A program made the translations under genes and the position numbers. Shown in pieces: positions 23,730-31,671 of a DNA stretch of 33,263 nucleotides. The notes under the pieces are model-generated. The model was given only the letters and a program-made list of their open reading frames with translations, was not told the origin of the DNA and searched no databases. How positions within the stretch are numbered: the stretch's first letter is position 1; each line of letters begins with the position of its first letter. Origin of the DNA: RGIG426 sp045600765 (GTDB taxonomy: Bacteria > Bacillota > Clostridia > Oscillospirales > Acutalibacteraceae); NCBI GenBank assembly GCA_045600765.1, contig JAZRYM010000047.1:1-33263 (forward strand), given 5' to 3'.

Positions 23730-25028
23730 ATGATGATTTCCGGAAATTTAGGAGTCAATTTTGCCGGTCACTTGACGGTGTCCGGCGTGGATACGGTGGA
23801 GATTGCCAAAGAATACGGCACGCCGCTGTACGTGATGGACGAGCAGACCATTCGACATAATCTGCGTGCGCTCAAAGCGGCGATTGACCGCTCGTGCGAA
23901 AACGGCGGACGGGTCGCGTTTGCGAGCAAGGCGTGCAGTTTTAAGGAGATGTACCGCATCGTCGCGTCCGAGGGATGCGGCACCGACGTGGTGTCCTGCG
24001 GCGAACTGTATACGGCAAAAGCGGCGGGGATGCCGCTTGACCGCGTGTATTTCCACGGAAATAATAAGACGGATGCCGACCTGCGCTATGCATTAGAGAA
24101 CGGTGTCGGGCGCATTGTGGTGGATAACGGAGACGAACTTCGCGCGCTGTCCGCCGTCGCATCCGAGATGGGCAAAACCGCCTCTATTTTGATGCGCGTG
24201 ACACCCGGCATTGACGCGCACACCCACAGTTTTATTCGCACCGGTCAAGTGGACTCGAAATTCGGGTTTACGCTCGAAACTGGTGAGGTGTATGAGGCGG
24301 TGGAAACCGCGCTGTCCCTGCCCGGCATTGACCTGCGCGGACTGCATTGCCACGTCGCTTCCCAGATTTTTGACGAAGAACCGATGATTCACGCCGCCGA
24401 AGTGATGGTGGGCGTGATGGCGGAGATACAAGACCGCTTCGGTGCCACGCTGTCGGAACTCAACCTCGGCGGCGGGTTCGGCATCGCTTACACCGACGAA
24501 GACCACCCGAAGCCGGCGCACGAATATATGGAACTGGTAGGCGCGGCGGTGACAAAAACCGCGCAAAGTCGCCATTTCCCGACCCCGTTTGTCATTGTCG
24601 AACCGGGTCGTTCCATCGTTGCCGCTGCGGGAGTGACGTTGTATACCGTCGGCGGGGTGAAACGCATTCCCGATGTGCGCACCTATGTGAGCGTGGACGG
24701 CGGTATGACCGATAACCCGCGCTATGCGCTTTATCAGGCGCCGTACACGGTGGTACTGCCCGAACGAGCGGCGGCGGAGCCGATCGAGACGGTGACGGTC
24801 TCCGGCCATTGCTGTGAAAGCGGCGACCTGCTCCAAGAAAACGTGCCGCTTCCCGCTGTAAAACGCGGCGATTTGCTCGCGTTTCTCACCACCGGCGCGT
24901 ATAACTACGCGATGTCGTCGAACTATAACCGCTACCCGAAACCGGCGGTCGTGATGGTGAACGACGGCAAAACCCGTGTGGTTGTTCGTCGCGAGACGTT
25001 TGAGGACGTGGCACGAAACGACGTGTAA
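23730..25028 (+). CDS. lysA: Diaminopimelate decarboxylase
   Basis: The 432-residue PLP enzyme makes lysine from meso-diaminopimelate. It is a fold-III decarboxylase with PLP lysine K67 in VAFASKACS, LHCHVASQIFD, the phosphate-binding LNLGGGFGIAY, EPGRSIVAAAG, and the catalytic Cys region VSGHCCESGD. AGGAGG lies 8 nt before ATG 23730. The earlier lysine pathway genes asd, dapA and dapB lie 1.3 kb away on the opposite strand, so the pathway is clustered but not in one operon. Confidence 0.96.
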   Translation: MMISGNLGVNFAGHLTVSGVDTVEIAKEYGTPLYVMDEQTIRHNLRALKAAIDRSCENGGRVAFASKACSFKEMYRIVASEGCGTDVVSCGELYTAKAAGMPLDRVYFHGNNKTDADLRYALENGVGRIVVDNGDELRALSAVASEMGKTASILMRVTPGIDAHTHSFIRTGQVDSKFGFTLETGEVYEAVETALSLPGIDLRGLHCHVASQIFDEEPMIHAAEVMVGVMAEIQDRFGATLSELNLGGGFGIAYTDEDHPKPAHEYMELVGAAVTKTAQSRHFPTPFVIVEPGRSIVAAAGVTLYTVGGVKRIPDVRTYVSVDGGMTDNPRYALYQAPYTVVLPERAAAEPIETVTVSGHCCESGDLLQENVPLPAVKRGDLLAFLTTGAYNYAMSSNYNRYPKPAVVMVNDGKTRVVVRRETFEDVARNDV

Positions 25029-25086
25029 ACGGCGCAAAACGGTGTAAATTGCGTAAAAAAAGTTGCGTAAGAAGAGGGGTCGTCGT

Positions 25087-26301
25087 ATGAAAAAACTTTT
25101 GTCGTTCTTCCTTTCGGTTTGTATGGTGTTGACCCTTGTGCCTGCGTTTTCCGTGGGTGTTTCGGCAACGTCGGCGACACGTCCTTACGATACGCAGCCG
25201 CTCGGCGACGTGAACGCCGACCAGCTGGTCAACGCCAAAGATGTTCTGCTTTTGCGCAAATATATTTCGTCCGAGCGCGTGACTATGGACACCGCTCACG
25301 CGGATATTACGCGGGATAAAGCGGTCAATATGAAAGACATCCTTGCCGTGCGCAAAACGGTGGTGGGTCTTCTTTTAACGACAACGGCGTTTTTGGCGGA
25401 CAACGTTCCCGCCTACCAAAACAGTCCGTCGGTCGCGATTAAAGGGAACATGCCCGATTTTTCGTCGTCCGAATTGACACGTAGCGCGTACGAAACATAC
25501 AGCGCGCTCGACAAACTCGGTCGTTGCGGGCTGTGCATTTCCTGCATCGGGCAGGAACTGATGCCCACCGAAGCGCGCGGCGATATCAGTTCGGTGTACC
25601 CGACGGGCTGGATTCAAGGGAAATACAGCGTTGTGAGCGGAGGATATCTCTACAACCGTTGCCATTTGATTGGGTTTCAGTTGACGGGCGAAAACGCCAA
25701 CGTGAAAAACCTCATCACCGGCACAAAATACCTCAACAACGACGGGATGTTGCCTTTTGAAAACAAGGTGGCGGACTATATCCATTCTACCGGCAACCAC
25801 GTGTTGTACCGCGTGGAACCGATTTTTGTGGGCAAGGATTTGCTCGCGCGCGGGGTACAAATGGAAGCGATGTCGGTGGAGGATAACGGTGCCGGTATCC
25901 GCTTTAACGTGTTCTGCTACAACGTGCAAAAGGGGATTACGCTCGATTATGCAAGCGGCGGAAACCGCCTGACTGTGGATACCACCAAAAAGACAACCAC
26001 TACAACCAAAAAAGTCACCACGACCACCAAAAAGGCGACTACCACGACAAAAAAAGTGACGACGACTACCAAAAAGGCGACTACCACGACAAAAAAAGTC
26101 ACCACGACCACCAAAAAGGCGACGTCGCCCACGTATGCGCCGCTGGGCAGTTACGTACACAGCAAGAGTTCCAAGGTGTTTCACCGTCCGGATTGCTACC
26201 ATATCGGTTCCATTAAAGAAGCCAACCGCATAATCACCTACGATTCACGGGATACGTTGATTGCGGCGGGGTACAGCCCGTGCAAGGATTGCAACCCGTA
26301 A
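25087..26301 (+). CDS. Secreted DNA/RNA non-specific endonuclease with dockerin module
   Basis: The 404-residue protein has a signal peptide (about 1-28) and a type I dockerin (about 40-92) whose two calcium loops are intact: D41, N43, D45, N49, D52 and D73, T75, D77, N81, D84. A beta-beta-alpha metal nuclease domain of the EndA/NucA kind follows (about 105-285), with the catalytic His in YNRCHLIGFQL (H183) and a metal-binding Asn in GENANVKNL (N198). Then come a Lys/Thr tandem repeat (about 300-346) and a C-terminal domain of about 50 residues with FHRPDCYH and PCKDCNP, a cysteine motif seen behind other secreted nucleases. It probably degrades extracellular nucleic acid. The dockerin would attach it to a cohesin-bearing scaffold, none of which is in the window. 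ATG 25087 follows AGAGGGG. No clear promoter separates it from lysA (58 nt). Confidence 0.88.
   Translation: MKKLLSFFLSVCMVLTLVPAFSVGVSATSATRPYDTQPLGDVNADQLVNAKDVLLLRKYISSERVTMDTAHADITRDKAVNMKDILAVRKTVVGLLLTTTAFLADNVPAYQNSPSVAIKGNMPDFSSSELTRSAYETYSALDKLGRCGLCISCIGQELMPTEARGDISSVYPTGWIQGKYSVVSGGYLYNRCHLIGFQLTGENANVKNLITGTKYLNNDGMLPFENKVADYIHSTGNHVLYRVEPIFVGKDLLARGVQMEAMSVEDNGAGIRFNVFCYNVQKGITLDYASGGNRLTVDTTKKTTTTTKKVTTTTKKATTTTKKVTTTTKKATTTTKKVTTTTKKATSPTYAPLGSYVHSKSSKVFHRPDCYHIGSIKEANRIITYDSRDTLIAAGYSPCKDCNP
25987..26124 (+). repeat. In-frame 21/42-bp tandem repeat encoding KKVTTTT/KKATTTT
   Basis: About six and a half copies of a 21-base unit alternate between KKVTTTT and KKATTTT, so the higher-order period is 42 bases. 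It makes a rigid, basic, probably glycosylatable linker between the nuclease and the C-terminal cysteine domain. Such a repeat is prone to copy-number change. Confidence 0.85.
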
Positions 26302-26325
26302 CCGCCTCGCGCAAAAAGACAAGAT

Positions 26326-26367
26326 AAAAGCCGCAGAACATACGAACGTATGCCTGCGGCTTTTTTT
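26326..26367. terminator. Bidirectional terminator between the nuclease and dapB
   Basis: AAAAGCCGCAG (26326-26336) pairs with CTGCGGCTTTT, and an inner CATACG/CGTATG stem extends the hairpin. A run of seven or more T residues follows on the plus strand and four T on the minus strand. It lies between convergent genes. Confidence 0.85.
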
Positions 26368-26380
26368 AATGTAAAAATTC

Positions 26381-27139
26381 TTAAATTCCGACGTGAACGA
26401 GGTCTGCCATCGTGTAAAATCCGGCGGGTTTCGTCACAAGGAATTCCGCGGCGGAGAGAGCGCCGCTTGCAAACGATTCTTTCGACTGCGCCGCGTGGGA
26501 GAGGGTAATGACCTCGTCGTGGCCGCAGAACAGTACGTCGTGTTCGCCGACAATGGTGCCGCCGCGCACGGAAGAATAGCCGATTTCGTGCGGTGCGCGT
26601 TTTTGACGCACGGCGTGGCGGTCAAAGGTCGGTTGCGGCTCATAGGGGAGCGCACCCGCCACCGCTTTGCCGAGGAGAAGCGCCGTGCCGGACGGGGCAT
26701 CCACCTTTTGGTTGTGGTGTTTTTCGACGATTTCCACGTCGAAGCCCTCACCGAGAATACCGGCGGCGACTTTGCACAGTTCCGCAAGCACGCTGATGCC
26801 GAGCGACATATTGGCACTTTGGAAAACGGCGGTGTCCGCCGCGGCATCTTTCAGCAGTTGTTCATCCTGCGCCGACAGTCCGGTCGTAGCAACCACGAGC
26901 GGCAGTTGTTTCGCCCGTGCGTAGCGCACGATAGCGGGAAGTCCGCTCGGGTGGGAAAAGTCGATGATGACGTCCGCTTCCACCGCGCAGTTTTCGGGGT
27001 TGCCGAACACGGGAAATCCCGCGTGGCTTTCCACGTTAATATCCACGCCTGCCACAATCTCGCAATCGCATCGCGCGGCAACCAAATTCGTGACCACGCG
27101 ACCCATTTTGCCGTTACAGCCGCACAAAAGAATTCGCAT
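26381..27139 (-). CDS. dapB: 4-hydroxy-tetrahydrodipicolinate reductase
   Basis: The 252-residue enzyme reduces the DapA product with NAD(P)H in the diaminopimelate pathway. The dinucleotide loop LLCGCNGKMGRVV opens the protein. The active-site motif EKHHNQKVDAPSGTA holds the catalytic His and Lys. The start ATG (27139 on the minus strand) is chosen because family homology begins there and AAAGGAAAGGA lies upstream; an earlier in-frame start would add 13 residues without homology. Third gene of asd-dapA-dapB, with a 40-nt gap after dapA. Confidence 0.95.
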   Translation of the reverse strand: MRILLCGCNGKMGRVVTNLVAARCDCEIVAGVDINVESHAGFPVFGNPENCAVEADVIIDFSHPSGLPAIVRYARAKQLPLVVATTGLSAQDEQLLKDAAADTAVFQSANMSLGISVLAELCKVAAGILGEGFDVEIVEKHHNQKVDAPSGTALLLGKAVAGALPYEPQPTFDRHAVRQKRAPHEIGYSSVRGGTIVGEHDVLFCGHDEVITLSHAAQSKESFASGALSAAEFLVTKPAGFYTMADLVHVGI

Positions 27140-27179
27140 TTCCGATACGTCCTTTCCTTTGACGATAAGAGTTGACAAC

Positions 27180-28070
27180 TTACGCTTTCAGTAAACCGTA
27201 TTTATCGAGCACGGCACGCAGTTTCGCGCGGTTTTGTTCGCTGAGTCCGACGAGCGGTAAGCGCACGTCGCCCACGTTCCAGCCCATCATATTCATCGCT
27301 TCTTTGACCGGAATGGGGTTGACGTCGCAGAACAGCGTGTTGGCGAGTTCGAGGTATTTCAGCTGCAAATCGCGGCTTTCGTCCGGCTTGCCCTCAAACC
27401 ATTTGGCGCAAATCTCGTGCGTTTCGCGCGGGATGACGTTGGACAAAACGGAGATGACACCTTTCGCGCCGAGTGCGAGCATGGCAACGATTTCGTTGTC
27501 GTTGCCGGAATAGATGTCGATATCACAGCGGGACGCAATTTCCGCCACCGAGGCGAGGCTGGCGTTCGCTTGTTTTAAGCCCACGATGTACGGGTTTTTT
27601 GCAAGTTCCACCACCGTGTCCGGGTTGATGTTCACGCCGGTGCGGGAGGGGACGTTGTAGAGAATGGTGGGCATTTTCGCTTCGTTCACCGTTTTTTCGT
27701 AGTGGGCGATAAGACCCGCTTGCGAGGTTTTGTTGTAGTACGGGGTGACGAGCAAAATTGCGTCGGCGCCCATTTCTTTCGCTTCCTGCGACAGATGGAT
27801 ACCGTAGGCGGTGTCGTTCGAGCCGGTACCCGCGATGACGGGAACGCGACCGTTCGTCTGTTCCACCGCGGCTTTCATCACGGCGATGTGCTCCTCGTCG
27901 TCGAGGGTGGACGATTCGCCCGTAGTGCCGCAGGTGATGATGGCATCGGTGCCGTTTTTAATTTGATCTTCCACCAGCTCGCGGTACAGTTCGATATCCA
28001 CCGAGCCGTCCGCTTTCATCGGGGTGACGATAGCCACGCCCGCGCCGGTAAAAATGGTTTGTTTTGACAT
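27180..28070 (-). CDS. dapA: 4-hydroxy-tetrahydrodipicolinate synthase
   Basis: The 296-residue aldolase condenses pyruvate with aspartate semialdehyde. The Schiff-base lysine is K166 in IVGLKQANA, the catalytic tyrosine Y138 in LYNVPSRTG, and GTTGES (48-53) binds the carboxylate. The start is preceded by GGAGGAATC at good spacing. Its substrate is made by the asd product encoded immediately upstream. Confidence 0.97.
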   Translation of the reverse strand: MSKQTIFTGAGVAIVTPMKADGSVDIELYRELVEDQIKNGTDAIITCGTTGESSTLDDEEHIAVMKAAVEQTNGRVPVIAGTGSNDTAYGIHLSQEAKEMGADAILLVTPYYNKTSQAGLIAHYEKTVNEAKMPTILYNVPSRTGVNINPDTVVELAKNPYIVGLKQANASLASVAEIASRCDIDIYSGNDNEIVAMLALGAKGVISVLSNVIPRETHEICAKWFEGKPDESRDLQLKYLELANTLFCDVNPIPVKEAMNMMGWNVGDVRLPLVGLSEQNRAKLRAVLDKYGLLKA

Positions 28071-28124
28071 AAGAGATTCCTCCGTTTCGATGATGAGTAA
28101 ATACGGCTTGTTTATCAGAGGGAA

Positions 28125-29195
28125 TTAGATGTAGTGCTCCGCGCAAAGGAGTTCGGCAAGGAGCACCGCACCGCCCGCCGCACCGCGCAGGGTGTTGTGG
28201 GACAGACCGACGAATTTATAGTCGTACTGGCTGTCCTCGCGCAGACGGCCGAGAGAAATCGCCATACCGCCTTCGAGGTCGCGGTGGAGATTGGTTTGGG
28301 GCATATTGTCTTCCTCAAAATAGTGGAGGAACTGTTTCGGAGCGCTCGGGAGGTTCAGTTCCTGCGCGCGGCCGCTGAAATTCTTCCAGGTATCGAGGAT
28401 TTGCTCTTTGGTGGGTTTGTTTTCAAAGCGCACAAATACGGCGGCAAAGTGACCGTCGGTCACCGGCACGCGCAGGCATTGTGCGGTAAACGCAGGGGAG
28501 GTGGCGGGGACGATTTTGTCGCCCTCGATTTTACCCCAGATTTTCAGCGGCTCCTGCTCGGATTTTTCTTCCTCGCCGCCGATATAGGGGATGACGTTGT
28601 CAACCATTTCGGGCCAGCGCTCAAAGGTTTTGCCCGCGCCGGAAATCGCCTGATAGGTGCAGACGACGGCTTCTTTCACGCCGAATTTCGACAGCGGGAA
28701 GAGCGCCGGCACATAGCTTTGCAGCGAGCAGTTGGATTTGACGGCGATAAAGCCGCGTTTGGTGCCGAGACGTTTGCGTTGGGCTTCGATAATTTGGATG
28801 TGGTCGGCGTTGAGTTCCGGCACGACCATCGGCACGTCCGGCGTGTTGCGGTTGGCGCTGTTGTTCGACACCACCGGGCATTCCGCCTTGGCATACGCTT
28901 CTTCAAGCGCGCGAATTTCGTCTTTTTTCATATCCACGGCGCAGAACACGAAGTCCACTTTGGATGCGACTTCTTCCACGTTCGAGGCATCCAGCACGAC
29001 CATATCCGCCATGGATGCGGGCAACGGGGTTTTCATAACCCAGCGGTCGCCGACGGCTTCTTTGTACGTTTTGCCGGCGCTGCGAGGACTTGCCGCCAGC
29101 GCCGTGACGGTGAACCACGGATGATTTTCGAGCAACGTCGCAAAACGCTGACCGACCATGCCGGTGCAACCGATGATACCTACTTTGTAATTCAT
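28125..29195 (-). CDS. asd: Aspartate-semialdehyde dehydrogenase, archaeal/fungal-like type
   Basis: The 356-residue enzyme reduces aspartyl phosphate to aspartate semialdehyde, the branch point to lysine/diaminopimelate, threonine and methionine. It has NADP-loop GCTGMVGQRFATLL and the active-site cysteine in KSNCSLQ. A His-containing region, RVPVTDGHFAAVFVRFE, follows. The overall sequence pattern (VGDRWVMKTPLP, MVVPELNADH) looks like the archaeal/fungal-type branch rather than the usual bacterial branch; this is my reading of motifs, not a tree. AAAGGAG lies upstream of the ATG. First gene of the minus-strand operon, with a promoter at 29253-29282. Confidence 0.95.
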   Translation of the reverse strand: MNYKVGIIGCTGMVGQRFATLLENHPWFTVTALAASPRSAGKTYKEAVGDRWVMKTPLPASMADMVVLDASNVEEVASKVDFVFCAVDMKKDEIRALEEAYAKAECPVVSNNSANRNTPDVPMVVPELNADHIQIIEAQRKRLGTKRGFIAVKSNCSLQSYVPALFPLSKFGVKEAVVCTYQAISGAGKTFERWPEMVDNVIPYIGGEEEKSEQEPLKIWGKIEGDKIVPATSPAFTAQCLRVPVTDGHFAAVFVRFENKPTKEQILDTWKNFSGRAQELNLPSAPKQFLHYFEEDNMPQTNLHRDLEGGMAISLGRLREDSQYDYKFVGLSHNTLRGAAGGAVLLAELLCAEHYI

Positions 29196-29213
29196 AAAAG
29201 AACACTCCTTTAT

Positions 29214-29231
29214 TACGCGCGTGCGCGCATA
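29214..29231. other. 18-nt alternating purine-pyrimidine stretch in the asd leader
   Basis: From 29214 to 29231 every base alternates between pyrimidine and purine, mostly CG steps, and the core is close to self-complementary. It lies between the asd promoter and its ribosome binding site. Such tracts can flip to Z-DNA under supercoiling or act as a small operator or hairpin. Nothing proves a function. Confidence 0.5.
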
Positions 29232-29252
29232 AATATAAAATATGTCCTACTT

Positions 29253-29282
29253 ATAATACCACCGAAAACCGCGGTTTGTCAA
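29253..29282 (-). promoter_or_regulatory. Promoter of asd-dapA-dapB
   Basis: On the minus strand a consensus TTGACA (complement of 29277-29282) and TATTAT (complement of 29253-29258) lie 18 bp apart. The leader is about 50 nt, too short for a lysine riboswitch. Confidence 0.7.
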
Positions 29283-29310
29283 GCAATTCCGCACTTTCTG
29301 AAAAATAAAT

Positions 29311-29339
29311 TTGCAAAACAAGAAAAAATGCGGTACAAT
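29311..29339 (+). promoter_or_regulatory. Promoter of queA-tgt
   Basis: TTGCAA at 29311-29316 and TACAAT at 29334-29339 are 17 bp apart. It is divergent from the asd promoter, with the two -35 boxes 28 bp apart. Confidence 0.7.
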
Positions 29340-29373
29340 AAAGAAAATCGACTTGAAAAAGAGAGGATACACC

Positions 29374-30399
29374 GTGAAAACCAGCGACTTTTTTTATGAA
29401 TTACCACCCGAGCGTATCGCCCAAACGCCGATAGAACCGCGTGACCACAGCCGTCTGCTTGTGATGAACCGCGCCGAGGATACGCTGACCGATACCTATT
29501 TTTATGATATTGAACGCTATTTAAGACCGGGAGACACGCTGATTCTCAACGACAGCCGCGTGATTCCCGCCCGCCTTTACGGACATCGCGAATCGACCGG
29601 TGCGCGGGTGGAATTACTCCTCTTGAAACCGCTCGGCAACGACAAGTGGCAAACGCTCGCCCGTCCCGGCAAACGCATTAAAGAAGGGGATACCCTTGTG
29701 TTCGGCGAGGGGAAACTGAAAGCGCTCGTTTGCGAGGCGGACGGTGCGGAGCGCGTGGTGCAATTTTCGTATGAGGGAAACAATTTTTACGCCCTGCTGG
29801 AAGAAATCGGGCAGATGCCGCTCCCGCCGTACATCAAAGAAAAACTGCAAGACAAAGAGCGGTACCAAACCGTCTATTCGCGTGAACTCGGCTCCGCCGC
29901 CGCACCCACCGCGGGGTTGCATTTCACTCCCGAGCGGCTCGAATTCATCAAAAAAATGGGCGTAGACATCGGGTTTGTTACCCTACACGTCGGGCTCGGG
30001 ACGTTCTTGCCTGTAAAGGTGGATAACATTACAGACCACAAAATGCACAGCGAGCATTACGAACTGTCCGCCGAGACCGCCGACCTCATCAACCGCACCA
30101 AAGCGCGCGGCGGACGGGTGATTGCGGTCGGGACAACCAGTTGTCGCACGCTTGAAAGCATCGGAATGAAAAACGGAAAAATCGAGCCGGCAGAAGGGTT
30201 TACTGATATTTTTATCTATCCCGGTTATACCTTTTCCGTGCTCGACGGGTTGCTGACAAACTTCCATTTGCCGGAGAGCACCCTCATTATGCTCGTCTCC
30301 GCTTTCGCGGGGTATGACCGCACGATGAACGCCTATAAACACGCCGTGGATGCCGAATATCGCTTTTTCAGCTTCGGCGATGCGATGCTTATTCTGTAA
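29374..30399 (+). CDS. queA: S-adenosylmethionine:tRNA ribosyltransferase-isomerase
   Basis: The 341-residue enzyme transfers and isomerises the ribosyl part of S-adenosylmethionine onto preQ1-modified tRNA, giving epoxyqueuosine. It starts with the family pattern TSDFFYELPPERIAQTPIEPRD and has LNDSRVIPARLYG. TAGLHFTPERLE, HVGLGTFLPV and NFHLPESTLIMLVSAFAG also fit. GTG 29374 is the start: GAGAGG lies 8 nt upstream and homology begins at once. tgt follows, the classic queuosine pair. Confidence 0.97.
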   Translation: MKTSDFFYELPPERIAQTPIEPRDHSRLLVMNRAEDTLTDTYFYDIERYLRPGDTLILNDSRVIPARLYGHRESTGARVELLLLKPLGNDKWQTLARPGKRIKEGDTLVFGEGKLKALVCEADGAERVVQFSYEGNNFYALLEEIGQMPLPPYIKEKLQDKERYQTVYSRELGSAAAPTAGLHFTPERLEFIKKMGVDIGFVTLHVGLGTFLPVKVDNITDHKMHSEHYELSAETADLINRTKARGGRVIAVGTTSCRTLESIGMKNGKIEPAEGFTDIFIYPGYTFSVLDGLLTNFHLPESTLIMLVSAFAGYDRTMNAYKHAVDAEYRFFSFGDAMLIL

Positions 30400-30436
30400 A
30401 GTGCGATTGCTTTACACAGAAAAAGAGGAATTGTCT

Positions 30437-31561
30437 ATGGAAATCAAAAAAACGGTCGGTTCTGCCCGGCGCGGTGTGTTTGAAACGCCGCACGGAACGG
30501 TGCAAACGCCGGCATTTATGAACGTAGCGACCTGCGGCGCGATTAAAGGTGCACTCGATACCGAGGATTTGCGCCAAATTAAGTGCCAGGTGATGCTGTC
30601 GAACACCTACCACCTGCACGTGCGCCCGGGCGACTCCCTTGTGCGCGACCTCGGCGGGTTGCACAAGTTTTCCGGCTGGACGGGGCCCATTCTCACCGAC
30701 AGCGGCGGGTTTCAGGTGTTTTCGCTCGCCGGTCTTCGCAAAATCAAGGAGGAGGGCGTGACCTTCCAATCCCACGTGGACGGGCGCAAACTGTTTATCG
30801 GGCCGGAGGAGAGTATGCGTATCCAATCGAATCTCGGCTCCACCATTGCGATGGCGTTTGACGAGTGCGTGGAAAACCCCGCCGCCTATGACTACGCCGC
30901 GCAATCGTGCGCCCGCACGACCCGCTGGCTCGACCGTTGTCAAGCGGAAATGGCGCGCCTGAACGCGGGTGACGCGCTCAACAAACAGCAATTGCTGTTC
31001 GGTATCAACCAGGGATGCACCTACGACGACTTGCGCGTGGCGCACATGAAAGAAATCGCCGCGATGGGTCTTGACGGTTATGCCATCGGCGGGCTTGCCG
31101 TCGGTGAGCCGACGGAGGAGATGTATCGCATTATCGAAGCGGTCGAACCGTTTATGCCGACCGACAAACCGCGCTATTTAATGGGTGTCGGTACGCCGGT
31201 GAACATTTTGGAGGGCGTGTATCGCGGGGTGGATTTGTTCGACTGCGTGATGCCGGCGCGGAACGCGCGCCACGGCCACGTGTTCACGTGGAGTGGGCGG
31301 CGCAATATGCTCAACGAAAAGTACGAGCGCGACCTGCTCCCGATTGACGAGGAGTGCGATTGCCCGACCTGCCGCCGCCATTCGCGCGCGTATATCCGCC
31401 ATTTGTTCAAAGCGAATGAGATGCTCGCTATGCGGCTTTGCGTGACCCACAATCTCTATTTTTACAATACGCTGATGGAGAAAATCCGTGACAGCCTCGA
31501 TAACGGCACGTTCCCTGAATTTTATGCAACCTACCGCGAAATTTTGGATAAAAGAATATGA
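30437..31561 (+). CDS. tgt: tRNA-guanine transglycosylase
   Basis: The 374-residue enzyme swaps guanine 34 for preQ1 in tRNAs with GUN anticodons. Catalytic aspartates are in ILTDSGGFQVFSL and in GVDLFDCVMPARNARHG. The zinc site is CDCPTCRRHSRAYIRHLF (three Cys and a His). ATG 30437 follows AAAGAGGAA; the frame stays open back into queA without a better start. The spacing after queA is 37 nt, and a strong terminator ends the pair. Confidence 0.97.
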   Translation: MEIKKTVGSARRGVFETPHGTVQTPAFMNVATCGAIKGALDTEDLRQIKCQVMLSNTYHLHVRPGDSLVRDLGGLHKFSGWTGPILTDSGGFQVFSLAGLRKIKEEGVTFQSHVDGRKLFIGPEESMRIQSNLGSTIAMAFDECVENPAAYDYAAQSCARTTRWLDRCQAEMARLNAGDALNKQQLLFGINQGCTYDDLRVAHMKEIAAMGLDGYAIGGLAVGEPTEEMYRIIEAVEPFMPTDKPRYLMGVGTPVNILEGVYRGVDLFDCVMPARNARHGHVFTWSGRRNMLNEKYERDLLPIDEECDCPTCRRHSRAYIRHLFKANEMLAMRLCVTHNLYFYNTLMEKIRDSLDNGTFPEFYATYREILDKRI

Positions 31562-31612
31562 AGAAACCCGCAACCGAAACGTGAACAAGTCCAGTAAAAA
31601 CGGACAATAGAC

Positions 31613-31657
31613 AAAATCCCCCTATTGTAGGATAATACTACAGTAGGGGGATTTTTT
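31613..31657. terminator. Bidirectional terminator between tgt and the anti-sigma gene
   Basis: An 18-bp stem (AAAATCCCCCTATTGTAG with CTACAGTAGGGGGATTTT, one G-U pair) with a 7-nt loop is followed by T runs on both strands. It serves the convergent tgt and anti-sigma genes. Confidence 0.9.
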
Positions 31658-31671
31658 GGAGAGAGGAAACA

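Noticed and set aside
25987..26124. CRISPR-like repeat array
   Set aside because: The repeat is in frame, contiguous without unique spacers, and encodes the KKxTTTT linker.
25087..26301. Evidence for a cellulosome
   Set aside because: A single dockerin without a cohesin or any glycoside hydrolase in the window does not support this.
29196..29252. Lysine riboswitch in front of asd
   Set aside because: The leader is only about 50 nt and has none of the five-helix lysine riboswitch features.
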